NCBI GenBank assembly: GCA_037367405.1
Contig: JAZKJV010010133.1
Coordinates: 411,267-475,266 of the forward strand
Source of the DNA: Ottelia alismoides
Taxonomy: Eukaryota; Streptophyta; Magnoliopsida; Alismatales; Hydrocharitaceae
DNA length: 64,000 nucleotides
Reading direction: 5' to 3'
The position numbers and the translations under genes are program-made. Of the stretch, positions 46,268-58,661 are shown one piece after another. Every line of letters starts with the position of its first letter. Within the stretch, counting starts at the first letter, position 1. The notes under the pieces were generated by a model. The model saw only the letters and a list, made by a program, of their open reading frames with translations. It was not told the DNA's origin and ran no database searches.

Positions 46268-49200
46268 TGTTGAAGCCAAAAATCGAGCGGTCTAAATATA
46301 TCTTACACAAGGGGGAGACAGTCATTGTGGTGACTGCACGAAATTCGGAATTCAGACAATAATTAACCCACAACAGAGATCAAACAATAAAAAGAAGTGC
46401 GGAGTTAAAATTTATTATAACTCTACAAAAGATGTGTATAGTGCAAGTAGTGTAGAGGTCGAACACAGGGAGCAAGCATGCAGATTAGGGCAAATGAATG
46501 CTCAAAATGTGAATGTGATGAATTGTCTATAAGTGCTAATTTTTTTGTGGGTTTTTAATTTTTAATTTAATTTATTTTTTTAAAGTTTATGTTTTTAGAT
46601 TTTAATTTTTTACTTTTTGATTTTGTATTTCCTTATTTTTTAATTTCTTTTTCTTTTGAAATACAAATTGAAGTATATATACAATTTAAGAAAAGAGAGA
46701 GGTAATGTATTTATAAAAATAAGTAAATATAGTCAAAATACATGAAATAAAATATTTTTAGGCTTTTATAATTTTCTAATGTTTTTGTTATTTTCCTATA
46801 TTTTTGCTAATTTTTTGGTATTTTTAAAGTCAAAAATTCTGAAAACAGTAAATAAAATAAAAAATCCGAAATCAAAATGGAGATAAAAATAGTAACTAGT
46901 AACAAAAATTCTCCAAATGAATTTTAAAATAAAGATAATAAAATAAGGAAATAAAAAACAGAAAGTAGATTTTTAGGAATTTTTTTATGAATTTTTAAGA
47001 TTTTTATAAGGATTTTAGGGGTTTTGTTATTTCTAGGAGTTTTCTTTTGTATTTTTTAGTTATTTTTGGTTTGAATATAAAACACACTTAAATAGGCAAA
47101 ATATATTTTTAGGGAATTTTTCAAAGAGTTTTTATAATTTTTATGGATTTTCTAATGCTAACAGGGATGAAATGCATGTTTTTGAAATTATATAAATATT
47201 AAAATGCAACAAAAACGCAAAATAAAAATTTGATGTGATTGAGTAATGCAACAGGAAGCTAGGGTAATTTTTTTGGATTTTTTAGAATTTTATAGATGCA
47301 TGAAACAAATAAAAAAAACAAAAAGAAATTACACTACTAGCAGGGGTATTTCTGTAAATATGCAAAAGTCCAGGGGGTATCTTGCAATTTTTCCAGAAAA
47401 TAAACAACTAATTAACAAATTTTAGGATCAATCACAAATAAGCAAGGCCCTAGGGGCCTTCCTGCAAAAACACCAAGCCCTACGTGCACGAAGCATGTGA
47501 CCTAGCGAGGACCTATATGTAATTTTCAGAAACCTAGTGGCTTGAATGCAAATCCAGCAAAAATATTACACTAAATTAAAAAGTTTTTGGACTAAATATT
47601 AATGTGAAAAAGGTCGAGGTCCTTTCTGCAAAATGGTCGCTCACCTCACGTAAGCGAGTCACGTGAGGTGACGTGGCCAAGGACCTCTTTGCAATCAAAC
47701 AAACATCAAGGGCTTAAATGTAAATATAACAAAAATATTCAATTGCAACTAAAAGATTATGGTTTGAATATTAAATACAAAATTGGCGAGGGTATCATGC
47801 AAAATTACCCACACCTGGGCACGATCCAACGACGAGCGATGCTCCACTTATACACGTGGAAGAACAGGAGCGCACGATAATGGTTTTCGCGGATGGTCCA
47901 CATTAGATCTCCAAGGATGATCAAACGGTAGCGGCTGGAGGAGCTGTGATCCGATAATCGAAAGGCAATGACGAAGAACGGCGAAGAAGTCCTGGGACGG
48001 CGAACTTCCCTGGCCTCGCTCCTCCTCTTCTGTGACAATGAAAGCTTCAAAATGGGTCAGGCGTCTTCCTGCAGGTGTCCTATGTTAACTGGTGGCTCCA
48101 AAACCCTCCGGCGACGGCCGGAGCTCTCGCGAGATGGAGGCAGAGCTCGAAGGCTCAAGGTACCCTGGCGAGAATCCAAAATGAGCCACCAGGCTCCTTT
48201 GTCGTTCCTGGACCTGCAAAAAGGGACTCCGGGCCAAGGGCGAATTGCCTTTGTCTGGTTAGCGGGGTGGCAAAACGGGCGGAGGTGGAAATGAGGCTCG
48301 ATTAAACGCTAATCTAAGGGGTAGCTAAGGGTTCTAGGGACTAATGCTAATTAATAAAGCTATGAAAAAGTGAAGAAATAAGCTCGACAGGCCAGGAAGC
48401 CAGGAGGGGATACCTCGACGGCGGCTTCGCCGGAGGTGGGTGGATACACCCTCTGTCCGCCTCCTCGATCCACCTGAAGGTCAGGAAAGGAGTTGTCACC
48501 TCCCTCTCGCTGTGGAGCGTAATAGGCGGAGAGAAAAATGGTCCAAAGGTGTTCAAAAATTTCAAATGGAGGAGGAGGGTGTATATGAAGGGTTGACGAA
48601 GTGGCTAGGAAGAACAAGGCACATCAGGCGGATCAGCGATGCAATCTCCATGGAAAGACCTGGGCGTGTATCTTGGATTATCGAGGAACAAAAGTTCAAA
48701 TAGGAGCATCACGAAAGGATGAAAGATTCATCCTTGAAAATTCCGCAAAAACGGGTAAAACCCCATTCTGACACAAAGCCAGACCTCGGTCAGAGAGTAG
48801 ACTGAGGTCAACCAAGGAGAGAACCTGGTTGGTCCACTTGGACCAACTGGGAAAATCCTTGGAAAAAAGCTTTAGAAAATCAATTAAAAATGGTAATGGA
48901 ATTTATTATTTTTTTGTTATTAAATGAAAAATATTTATTATTTTATAAATTATTTTATGATGATTTTTATTTATTTATTGAGTAATAAAAATGCAAGTTA
49001 CCTTTTATGAGCTATATAGGTATCTTTTACTATATATTTTAATAATTTATTTTTAATTTGTATATTTTAATTTTATTTATTATTTTATATATTTATAACT
49101 TATTTTTATACACTTAAATATATTTTTATTTTATTTTTCTGATGTATTTTATACAATTAAACAAATAGAAGTATTAATTATATAGGTATTATACCTATGT

Positions 49201-49985
49201 CTTTTGTATAAGTATTTTATTTTTGTGTTTTCTTTAAGTATTTTATACCTTTTTTATTATGTACATATATTGTTAATAATATTTACAAAATTATAAAAAT
49301 ATATAATTATCAAAATAATCAATAATAAATAAAATGAATATTTTAATCTGTACGAGTTTACAATAGGGTCCAAAACCTAACTTTCAAACTGTAGCTACAA
49401 AAAATATGAAACCACCTTTATTATATAGCTTATTGAAACTTATATACAATTAAAAGTGCTTTTAATGTATTTCGAGTTTTTGTTTGAGAGATACAGGTCT
49501 GGGAAGTTGGGATTCTGGAAACTTATTCAGATCATAACTTTTTACCTGTACATTATTTTTGTATGAAATTAATTTTGTATTTTTATATATTTAATTATCT
49601 AAAATTTTCATTTTCAAAGTTTCTTTATTTGAAGTATAGAAATTGGAACTAATAATAGATCCCAAAATGAATAAAGAATGAATTAAAATAAAAGGGAATT
49701 TTATTGTATTTTGGCCCTTATCTCCCCCTACTTTATTCGTTGTCGACATAGTCATCGTGATGCCTAGGTCTCGGGATTTCAGGTCATAAAATATTTGCAA
49801 TATTTTATTCTTTTTCTTTTATTTTCTTTATTCCATAATTTTGGCTTTAAAAACCACATTTTACACACTATTTACACAATGATGCATGAATGCTAAAATG
49901 CATGAATTAATGCTATTTACATGCATTTTCCTGGGTTTTTTAGACCAAAAAGATAGAATAAAGATGATGAAATGCGGACTCATTA
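46268..49985 (-). repeat. Element C 5' LTR
   Basis: This is a direct repeat of 31554-35368, starting TGTTGAAGCC. It ends CATTA where CATCA is expected, one substitution in the terminal inverted repeat. The U5 box lies at 46453-46473 and the perfect G-box palindrome at 47642-47670. AT-rich flanks surround a GC-rich centre (about 47640-48850). Confidence 0.93.
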
Positions 49986-51296
49986 AGGCGTCGGGGGTAG
50001 TTGACCGAAGGTCAACAATCCCTGGGCTCTTATTGTTCCAGATCAACCCACTACAAGACAAACTAGACTGGTTTATAAAAAATAATTAATTAAATATAAT
50101 AAATGATTGTATTAATTTTTTATTATAAAATAATATATGTTTATTATTATATGTAGTATTATAATTAGATTTTTATTTATTTTTGGTGTTATTTATTATA
50201 AGTTAATTTTTTACGAGTATGTTGATAGGTATATTCATCTATGTTTTGGCTATTTTACTTTTATTTTGTATATTTTATTTTATTATTTTAATTTCTTATT
50301 GTATATATTTTTAACTTATTTTTAGATATATAAATATATTTTTGTTATATTTTTATGATATAATATAAACACTTAATTGAATAGGGGTATATATTATGTA
50401 GGTGTAGTTAGTGTATATTCATCTATGTATTTTATACATTATCTTATTTTAATGAATTTTCTTTGGTTTTATTTTATCTTTATAATTTAATAATATAAAA
50501 ATAATATTTACAATCGTATAAAAATATAAAGAATAAATAATAAAGCAATTAATTTCACCTTTATTTATTTACAGGTATTAGCTTATGTATTTTAACTATA
50601 TATTTGTATGGACTTATTTTATTGTGAGATTTATTTGTGGTGTTATTTGGGTTTTAATAAGTATATAAGATATAAATAATATTTACGAAATTATAAAAAA
50701 TATAATCATAAAAATAATAAAGAATAAATAAAATGAATATTTTATTCGATTATATAGTAAAATACGGGTCCAAAACCTAACTTTCACATATTAACCCCCA
50801 AAAATATGAAACCACCATCATTAAATATCTTATGAAGAGTTATATACAATTAAAGGTGATTTTGATCCATTTTGAGTTTTTATTCGAGAGATATGGGTCT
50901 TGGAAGTTTGGATTTTGGCTTTTATTCATTGTATAAAAAGTATATTGTACATATACATGAAGTAAAATTTGTATTTTTCTATACATTATTATCTACAACT
51001 TTCGTGCACAAAGTTTCTTCATTTGAGGTGTAAATAATAAACAATAAAATAGGTTCAAAAATGCTTTGTTGAATGAATAAAAAAATGGGTTTTTATTGTA
51101 TTCTTGGCGCTTATCTCTCCCTACTTTATTCCTTATCGACCAATTCAATTCTTGACTTGGTCTCAGGGTTTATTTGCACAATGGATGTAATAAATAATAA
51201 ATGTTATTTTGTACAAATTAATGCTATTTACATGTATTAGCCATGGTTTTTAAGGCCAAAATGATATAATAAAGGTGATGAAATGGAGATTAATCA
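49986..51296 (-). repeat. Element B 5' LTR, right part (U3 side)
   Basis: It begins with the AGGCG duplicate of the C insertion and matches 1-1295 from about 50067 on. It ends TTAATCA at 51296, where gag-like sequence of D begins. It joins 31553 to complete a 3.8-kb LTR. Confidence 0.87.
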
Positions 51297-52588
51297 GAAC
51301 CCACCACCAGTTGTCACAAATCTCATTGTTACTTTGAGAGATTAGTATAACCCTAGAGCAGAACGTTATAGTATTGGATTCGGCTACCACCAAATTAAGG
51401 GCCATACAACCTGAAACCGTCCTTTATTTCTTTGCTTCCCATGTTCTATGGGAACATGACAGAGGGGGCCCGTTTACCTTCCTTCAGTAGTTTGAGATGA
51501 TTTGTGGTACGACAAGCTATCTAGGAGTTACACAAGAGGCTATACACCTCTAGGATTTCCATTTTGACTTAGCTTATAAGGTACTCTATTGGTTGAACCA
51601 TATAGGGAGAGAGATTTCGACTTGAGAGGACCTCATGTCAACCTTTCCGCGTAAATATTTTCCATTGGATAGACGAACAAGATGAGGAGCCATATATCCA
51701 ATTTTATGTAGTAATCACATGAGTCATTCCATGAGGCATGGGCACGATTCAAGGATATGACCGAGAAATACCCTCATCACAAGATACCTTTGAAGGTGAT
51801 TGTATAGAATTTCTTTAGAGGACTCCAGCCATATATTCATGGTTCGTTAGCGCAACATATAGCGGTATCTTTCTGAATAGGGATGCCGAGTCTGTTTGGA
51901 CCATTTTTGAGGGGATGGTTAAGAGCTCGAGAGTTGTAGATTCCACTCAGGCATTCCAAAAGGCCACACAACGACCACACCGGTGAGATCATCAGATAGT
52001 GGCACACATTTCTGAGTATGAGTCACGACCTACCAACATGGGATTTATCAAAGAGAAACTTCCAGTTGTAAATGTGATTTTGAAGCAAATACAAGACTTG
52101 CAGAAGATGCAAGTGTTGGAGAAACTCTCTCCATCACCACAACAGTTGAGTGATCTAACAAAGAAGGTGACTGAGATGCAGTTACAGTACCATAAGTCAC
52201 ATTCTTCCTCTTCTCAGCCTACACAGAGATCTTTACCCACTCCTCCCACCAGTCAGATTCTACGTACAGAGCAAGTCGACATACTCTATTGAGACTCCAC
52301 ATTTAGATTGGCATGATGATTCATCCACTGCCAACCAGAGACAAATCATGATGATTGTAGTTTATGATGTTGATCATTCTTCCATCATTGAGATCATCGG
52401 TATATGGTTCGCTCCAAATTCTTATTAGTCACCACCACACATTACACCTCAGAGCGTACACCACCAACCGTAACAGATGTGGTATCAACATAGACGTCCA
52501 CATTTTCAGCACTGAGCTCCATACACACAACAACAGTCTCACCTCGTGTTTCATCAGAGACCAGAACATCATTACCATACTAACGAGT
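51297..52588 (+). pseudogene. Fragment D: plus-strand Athila gag remnant
   Basis: This is the only plus-strand coding remnant. Broken reading frames give FTFLQ, FEMICG, FDLAYKVLYWLNHIGRE and FPRKYFPLDRRTR, matching the gag domain of A and C in order. An open piece at 51999-52292 has the coiled-coil-like LEKLSPSPQQLSDLTKKVTE. A later part (near 52330-52420) resembles the VVYQPDH...NGIWYDR stretch of the gag tail of C. It is cut on the left by the LTR of B and on the right by the LTR of E. Its upstream part should lie left of the window. Confidence 0.8.
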
Positions 52589-55500
52589 TGAGAATCGCCC
52601 CGGTTAATCTGTGTGAATTATCGAGCGCTTAATTATGTGTGTCGTTTTATTGTAGGCGGGCAATCAAAATCGGTCAAGAAGTAACCACAAGAAATTTAGT
52701 CAACTTTAATCAATGTGGTTTTATGTTTATTTTACTTGGACAAGTCCCAAGGTCGAACTCAAGGTGGCAAAGGAACAACCTAGAACTTTTTCTATCAAAG
52801 CTCGTGCACGGTATGAGGCGATCTTTTTTTGTAATTTTTAATGCAATTTGGGACACGAAATGCAACTTTGGCTGATTTTAAGGAATAGAAAATGAATATT
52901 AATCAAATGATTTCCGAAAAATATGAAACTTGGCCAAGATGACAATTATGATGAAATTGATGCATTACATTTTTTTTGGAATTTTTAGATGCAAAATAAA
53001 TATTTTATGAATTTTTGAGTGCAAACAAAGTGAATTTCAATAATTAATTATAATAAATATTAAACTTAATTTTTTTCAAGGGATACAATTATCCAAGATC
53101 TATCACTAGGTGATGGATCTCAAAAAAATCCTAAACCTCAAAAATATAAGATTTAATATCTATTAAAAATTAAATATTGAAATATGTAAAATGATTTTTA
53201 GAAGGCAAACGATGCATGCAAATTCAAATATTTTTGGGCACAATGTAAAATACAACTAAATCTAAAATCCATTGTTTTTTGACAATTTTTATAGCAATGG
53301 TTAATTAGTTATGAATTTTCAAGCACAGAATGTGTAAAATATGCAATTTTCCATAAAACAATTAATTGACAACTAATCAATGAACACAAAAATGTCGAAC
53401 TTGTACCAAGATGTAGAGAATTAGTTGTAGAATAAAATGCTTATTTTTTATAAATAAAGTAATGCAATGTAGAGGTTCGAAACAACGAGGGAACACATGG
53501 GTATTTCTGCAATAATATAAAATAAGATAATGTAAAGAGGATTGATTTGAAATTACCGCAAATGTTGGGGGTGCTTTGCAAAATTTCCAAGTGGTCACAA
53601 TTGAGCACGTGACCCTTGGTCGGCAGGACTGATCTATCAATTGGGAGAACTCCATGGATTTCTTGTAATTTCTCCAGCAGGTCACGTGTGATGTACGTGA
53701 CCTCTGGGGCGGGGGTTGGCTCTACAAATCTAGAGACTACTGGGGTGCTTCGTGTAAATGTTCCCCCCTGCCACATGCCTCGCATGTGGGGAGGGACTCG
53801 GGTTTGCTGCCCGGCCGGCGAGGCAAAATGCGGAGGACAGGCGATGCTTTCCAACATTGACGCACTCTGTGCCGCCGATGGAGTTGCGGCAATGGATGGC
53901 TGGTTCGGTGGCTGCCGTAGTTGAAGACGGTGAGGGAGACGCGTTGTTGGAGGTGAGGGCTGACAAACGGCCAAGGGACATCGAGGAAGCGAAGGGTGGC
54001 GATGAAGGTAGAATGTTGTTGAAGACCAACGATGCTCTGGAGTCGAAGTTTCTCGATAGAGCTTTTAGCAGCAGCTTAAGTTGGAGTAGTGTTGTTTAAG
54101 GAGAAGTCATTGGCTGAACGGTGTGAAGGCTGGAGCGATGACAGTGTTGATGGCGAGGAGCCAGGCTGCAACGGTCTTTGGGGAGGCAGGATCTCGCCGA
54201 GGAATACGCGGGCTATCTCCACTGCTATCTGCAGGTGAACGACGGATGAAGGGAGATGGGGTGTGCGGCAGAGCTTCAATAGGAGGCGAGGCTTGGACAG
54301 TGAAGGAAGAGGGGGTGATGGGATTTGATGGAGGAAGAATCGGTGAGGTAAGATTCGTATCGAAGATTGGAGATTTGATGAGAAAGGGAAGGGGATCCGC
54401 TGACGGAGATGGTGAGGTTTGATTGATTGGGGTGTGATTCTTGCGGAGGTGGGCCGGAAGGTGGCTGATAATCGCGGCAGGCGGTGCAACGGCATTTGGG
54501 GAAGGTGGCACGGCCTGAAGGGGAAAGTTGGAGGAAGATGAAGGCGTACAGGTGCCGTCCGATCGGCCGAGATCGGAAGGCCCTGATATCGCCATGTGGC
54601 GGCAAGAGAAGGAGGCTTTGGGCACGTGCAGTGCATGTGCGGGATTGGCACGTGCATTGCACGTTCAGTGGTTTTATTTTTTTTTATAAAAATGAAGTAA
54701 TAAAATCCTCAAAAATGGGTGACACGTGGCGTCTCCAGGAGCTGTCACGTATCATCCCCACAAAATTCAGAAAATAAATACCTTAATAAATACATAAGAA
54801 ATAGTAAATGATCTCAGATCGAAAAAGTTTCTTCATGAAAATTGCTTGTCTCGATGAGATCTACAACTTTCATGAAGGGACCAAAACCAAAATCAATCAT
54901 TTGGACAAAGTGATATTTTTGGGGTATCTCATGTACATACAATACCTTGATTTTTGGATTTTATAATTTTTTGTCATTTTTTAAACCAGAAAAAAAATCT
55001 GAAAAAAAAATATGATAAAATCAAAGACAAATATTTACACATTACTCTATTTTTTTTGGATTTTTATTAATTAAGAAAAAGGAGAAATAAAATAAAACAC
55101 AAAATAGACACTTTTTGTACATACAATTAGCGGAGACTCGGACTTAGTTTCTTTGATTTCAAGCTCAGTTTAGACTTGGATTTTTGCATATTTTAATATA
55201 ATTTTAATCAAAGAAGACAAATAAAAAGGAAATAAAATAAATGAGTCAATTATGTACATAAAATAATAGGTCAAAATTTGCTAAAATACAAAATGTACAA
55301 AAGAGGTGCAAACCCCAATTTTCACATATAAACTCCGATTCACTTAAACTTGGTCTTGTTTTGAAGGTAATTGAATGTACGTTATCTTCAAAAGTTAGTA
55401 AGATCAAATCGGATATTGGATGAGGGAGATATTGAGGTTTTAGTCCGAAAATCCTAGAACTAAGGTTTGGGTTTTTGGTCCACTTATTTGGGTTGGTGAT

Positions 55501-55793
55501 TATTTTGTATTTTTCATTTATTCTTGTCAGTGATATGTACACAATGGAGGTGGTTTTGGGTCAATTGGAGTTAACATGAATTAATTAAAAATCATGGAAG
55601 TTAGGCTATTTACATGTCAATTTTGGCTGGGATTTTTGGCTTCTTATTTTTTGCGAAAATACGTGATAAAATGCAATTCTCATCAAAACATGCACGAATA
55701 CTAATTATGAAGAATAAATTAAGAAATGTCAGTGATTTTTAAGGATTTGAGCTTAATTCATGACTTCTAGAGTGATGAATCTGAGATTCATCA
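52589..55793 (-). repeat. Element E 3' LTR
   Basis: It starts TGAGAATCGC, ends GATTCATCA and adjoins a polypurine tract. It shares with the LTR of A the U5 box (52746-52768), an AT-rich flank, a GC-rich centre (53700-54660) and a decayed AGATCTACAA inverted repeat near 54835-54877. A G-box cluster (three GCACGTG or GCATGTG words) lies at 54621-54665. No second LTR copy is in the window, so the start is inferred by alignment to A. Confidence 0.8.
54621..54665. repeat. G-box cluster in E LTR
   Basis: GGCACGTGCAGTGCATGTGC is followed by GGCACGTGCATTGCACG, a tandem of overlapping palindromic words. It is comparable in kind to the G-box pairs in the LTRs of A and C. Confidence 0.6.
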
Positions 55794-55811
55794 GCCCCCT
55801 ATACTTAAACC
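55794..55811 (-). promoter_or_regulatory. Element E polypurine tract
   Basis: On the minus strand this reads GGTTTAAGTATAGGGGGC before the TGATGA end of the LTR. It is the clearest match to the motifs in the ladder. Confidence 0.83.
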
Positions 55812-57141
55812 ATGCTCATCCCTGAGCATCAAAAGAAATGCCATGAGGTACAATGAGATTGGATTCCATACCAAGACCATGAGCTGAAGGTGAAAATGAA
55901 ACTAGACTCAACCTTTGGATTATTAGTTTGGCCGAACTTTTGTGAGACTTTGAATTTTAAAATCAACAACCATCAAGTTCTACACATCAATGTCACAGTT
56001 TCGGCTCAGAAGTCATCTTAGATCAATCCTCTTCCCAAAGAATACCCCATGAACATTGAACAATCGACTTATGTGTGTGAAAGGTTTTAACTCTTCCCAT
56101 CCAGAATGCCTGACTACCATACAAACATCCTCTCCAGTAACTCGTCCTTGGGGAGTCAGGTATTTCCTTGTAAGGTTTGTCACATTGTGTTCACAATCAA
56201 AATGAGGGAGAAGTTAGAAGAAGGAGGAAAGAAGTGGAGGGTGGCCAGTGTAGTCACCTCTCCTTGTGAAGATGGACAGTTTAGCCAAGTTTCCATCACG
56301 ATCTGTAGGTTTTTATGAAGCTTGATCCTTTTTGGTCGGATATTTATTTGGTAGTGGCTTCTTTGTATTTGGATTTTTGGTAATTCCACTCGGATCTTAT
56401 TGTGCCCCTACGGATATAGAATCTTTTTTTCCGTACATGTTTTCGGGTCTTAGAAAAAATTGTTCCTAGACGCCCATCCCTTTTTCGAAGCTTTATTTCA
56501 ACCCGTGATCTGGTCTTTAGATTTCCACACTACCAGAAAAGAAACTCACACGGTCTTCCAACACCCCGTCTGAGTTGAGCTAAGTGCATAGTGCGAGAGT
56601 ACAAATAAATTCCCTATTCCAGAGTTGTACCCAGAATGAAGAGACCAGGTTAGACACTAAGAGTAAAACAATGTACATTATCATATGGAACTCAAAGAAT
56701 TAAGTCATAGACCTGAAGTTTCTAAAATCCTATTTCTCGGTGAAGTTTCTCTGAAAATTAGGTGGATTAAGGTCAAGTCCAGACCACTCATGGTTTCTGC
56801 TCATAACTCGGTTTAGAACCCAAGGAATTTTCACAAATGCAAATGAATGTAATGCTGGATGAAGGGCAGGTATGTGAAATGCAGACAAAATTTTTTTACT
56901 TTTGCAAATTTTTTATGCAAGGGATTTTTTTGAGATTTTTTATGCAAAAATGAATAAGAAGCCATTTTTTCAAATATTTTGGGTTGGACACAGTCAGTGT
57001 TAGTAGCAAAACTCTTTTTCTTTTTCCTTTTATTATTTTTTGTTTTGTTTTTTTTAAGTTAGTTACCCTCACAGTAAATACATATAGACTTATGCAAAAG
57101 TACGAGATATGGGTAAAATATATACACATTATATATACTCA
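55812..57141 (-). other. Element E 3' noncoding region
   Basis: It shares landmarks with A, B and C at lower similarity: TTGACT-type CTCAACCTTTGGATTA near 55908, GTGGCCAGTGTAGTCACC near 56239, and AAGAATTAAGTCATAGACCT near 56694. No gene is recognised; frames such as 56180-56389 correspond to the same block that gives GSYTGY in A and C but without clear peptide conservation. Confidence 0.65.
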
Positions 57142-57498
57142 CCCCCCTATACTTAGCGAGTGATGTGTCCTCAGAGCACAAGAAGCGTAAAGAAGACATA
57201 GCTCGGGCTAAGCAAAAAGAAAAAGAAAAAGAAAAAGATAGATTGGTCCGCCCCCCTATACTTAGGCTTTGAACAGTCTAAGTATAGAAGAAGAGCAAAA
57301 ATGAGGTGGCCGGGATATGTGAATGAGGAGTGTATATACAGAAGGGCATCGGTTCCCCCCCTATACTTAGGCTCTGAACAACCTAAGTACAGAAGAAGGA
57401 TGGAAATGAAGAGATCGTGAAAAAGAGTTTGATAAGGGGAATGGTATATACATATAGCATCAGTCCCCCCTATACTTAGGCCTTGGCCTAAGCAGAGG
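57142..57498 (-). repeat. Ladder of four polypurine-like hairpins, element E
   Basis: Units lie at 57142-57213 (arms far apart), 57251-57287, 57354-57393 and 57465-57498, about 100 bp apart. The plus-strand arms read CCCCCCTATACTTAGG-like, so the element strand carries CCTAAGTATAGGGGGG. The third arm pair has one substitution and the fourth a shortened loop. Confidence 0.85.
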
Positions 57499-58661
57499 AA
57501 GAAGATGTACAAGGAAACCGATGTGGTCGGGAGGGAGGGTGGGTAGCCGATGATTAAGGCGGTTTTCGGCCGATCTTCTTGTGAGCCTATGGTGGGAGAT
57601 CGTAATAAAGAGAAGGAGATGAAGCATATGATTCCCAACTATTATCAGTGTTATCCTCATAGAAATCATGTTGTATAGTAGATGAAGCGTATGAGTCAGA
57701 TGAGAGGTAACCATCATCGGAGTTATCCTCAGAGGAGTGGTATTTGAAAGTGGAGGCACTCTAGATATTCGTATCTTTTAGTTTCTTCAGTCGTTTTCTC
57801 AGAATTCGTTCCTTCTTGGGATAAAGTGATTTATCCTCAGATGAATAATCTGAAGCACCAGTCTCAGTCAGCTCATAAGAAATTATTCTAGTATAGTTGA
57901 TGAGACCAGGAGAATCGGCTTTGGATGAATAATAGTGTGGAAACGAGAGTCATCCAATGGGAATCGAAGTTTGGATCCTTGCGAAGATATGGTTTTAGAG
58001 CTACCGAACAGACCTTACTCATGTAGATTACCTTTTCCAGACGTGATGAGGGATCATCAGATGATTCCTCTTCCGGAAGGTCGAAGGTGACTTTCTTTTT
58101 AGATGAAGGAGCAGTCCTTTTGTTTCGTGAAGGTGTTGGTCCACTTGAGTCTCTAGATGAATAACCGTTAACATTTTTCTCCTTGGGCAGTGTTCGTCCA
58201 ACGTGTTTGTTCTTAGTCTTCTTAATGTTGGTTAACTCCTGAGTTGGGATGATTTGGTCAAGGTAGTCAGAGTAGGTTGACTCAGGGTGAGCCCATGCAT
58301 ATGTCTTAGGATTATATAAGAAAATTTATCTACGGTGAGATCCGCAGGAAATGAAACAGTGGGGAGAGTCTCTGCATGTTCGTTCTCAATGACTTGATGT
58401 TGGAGCACCATGTATCGAGTCGATTTGATCAAGGTAGTCAAAGCAGGTTGACTCAGGGTGTGCCCATGCATAAGTCTCAAGATCAGATGAGTCATATATC
58501 CGATGTTCCATGGTGAGAGCAGCGGGGAATGGAACAAGAGGGAGAGTCTCTAAACTAATAGTATCATCAACAACCGCTATCTCAGGTGCAGCAACGGGTT
58601 AAGGCTCTTCTACCGCTTGTTGGTTATGGCTATCGAGGACTTCATGGGTTGCCTCAGAAAA
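57499..58661 (-). pseudogene. Element E unrecognised region between ladder and protease
   Basis: On the minus strand, broken frames give an acidic, serine-rich sequence (KKKVTFDLPEEESSDDPSS near 58080) and a duplicated segment containing YAWAHPEST (58195-58550). It occupies the place of the protease-RT spacer, yet no RT, RNase H or integrase motif follows. Part of it near 57500-57770 is tandem-rich minus-strand frame with no known domain. Function is unknown; it may be an enlarged spacer left by an internal deletion. Confidence 0.6.
58195..58550 (-). repeat. 178-bp tandem duplication inside element E
   Basis: GGAGAGTCTC recurs at 58363 and 58541, and GTTGACTCAGGGTG at about 58277 and 58447. 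The two copies differ by many substitutions and small indels, so the duplication is old. Each can encode a peptide with YAWAHPEST and DYLDQI, in frames interrupted elsewhere. Confidence 0.75.

Larger units (their letters stand above)
31554..49985 (-). mobile_element. Element C: full-length Athila-type retrotransposon, degenerate
   Basis: The element is 18.4 kb long, with LTRs at 31554-35368 and 46268-49985. It has AGGCG target duplications, a well-kept tRNA-Asp PBS and a polypurine tract. Gag, PR, RT, RNase H and IN are all present on the minus strand, with many stops and frame changes. It is inserted in the 5' LTR of element B and is a relative of B in both LTR and 3' region. It is less decayed than B. 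Confidence 0.94.
1..51296 (-). mobile_element. Element B: Athila-type Ty3/gypsy retrotransposon, old, interrupted twice
   Basis: The element has LTRs at 1-1295 (left part missing at the window edge) and at 29021-31553 joined to 49986-51296. The two LTR copies match over their shared end, for example from 50067 onward against the window start. Its body reads on the minus strand: 5' LTR, PBS, leader, gag, PR, RT, RNase H, IN, 3' noncoding region, polypurine tract, 3' LTR. Element A fills 3285-19848 and element C fills 31554-49985, so those spans are not part of B. Every coding domain carries several stops and frame changes, in line with B being older than A and C. Domain order and the FMDD RT motif support the Athila lineage. 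Confidence 0.88.
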
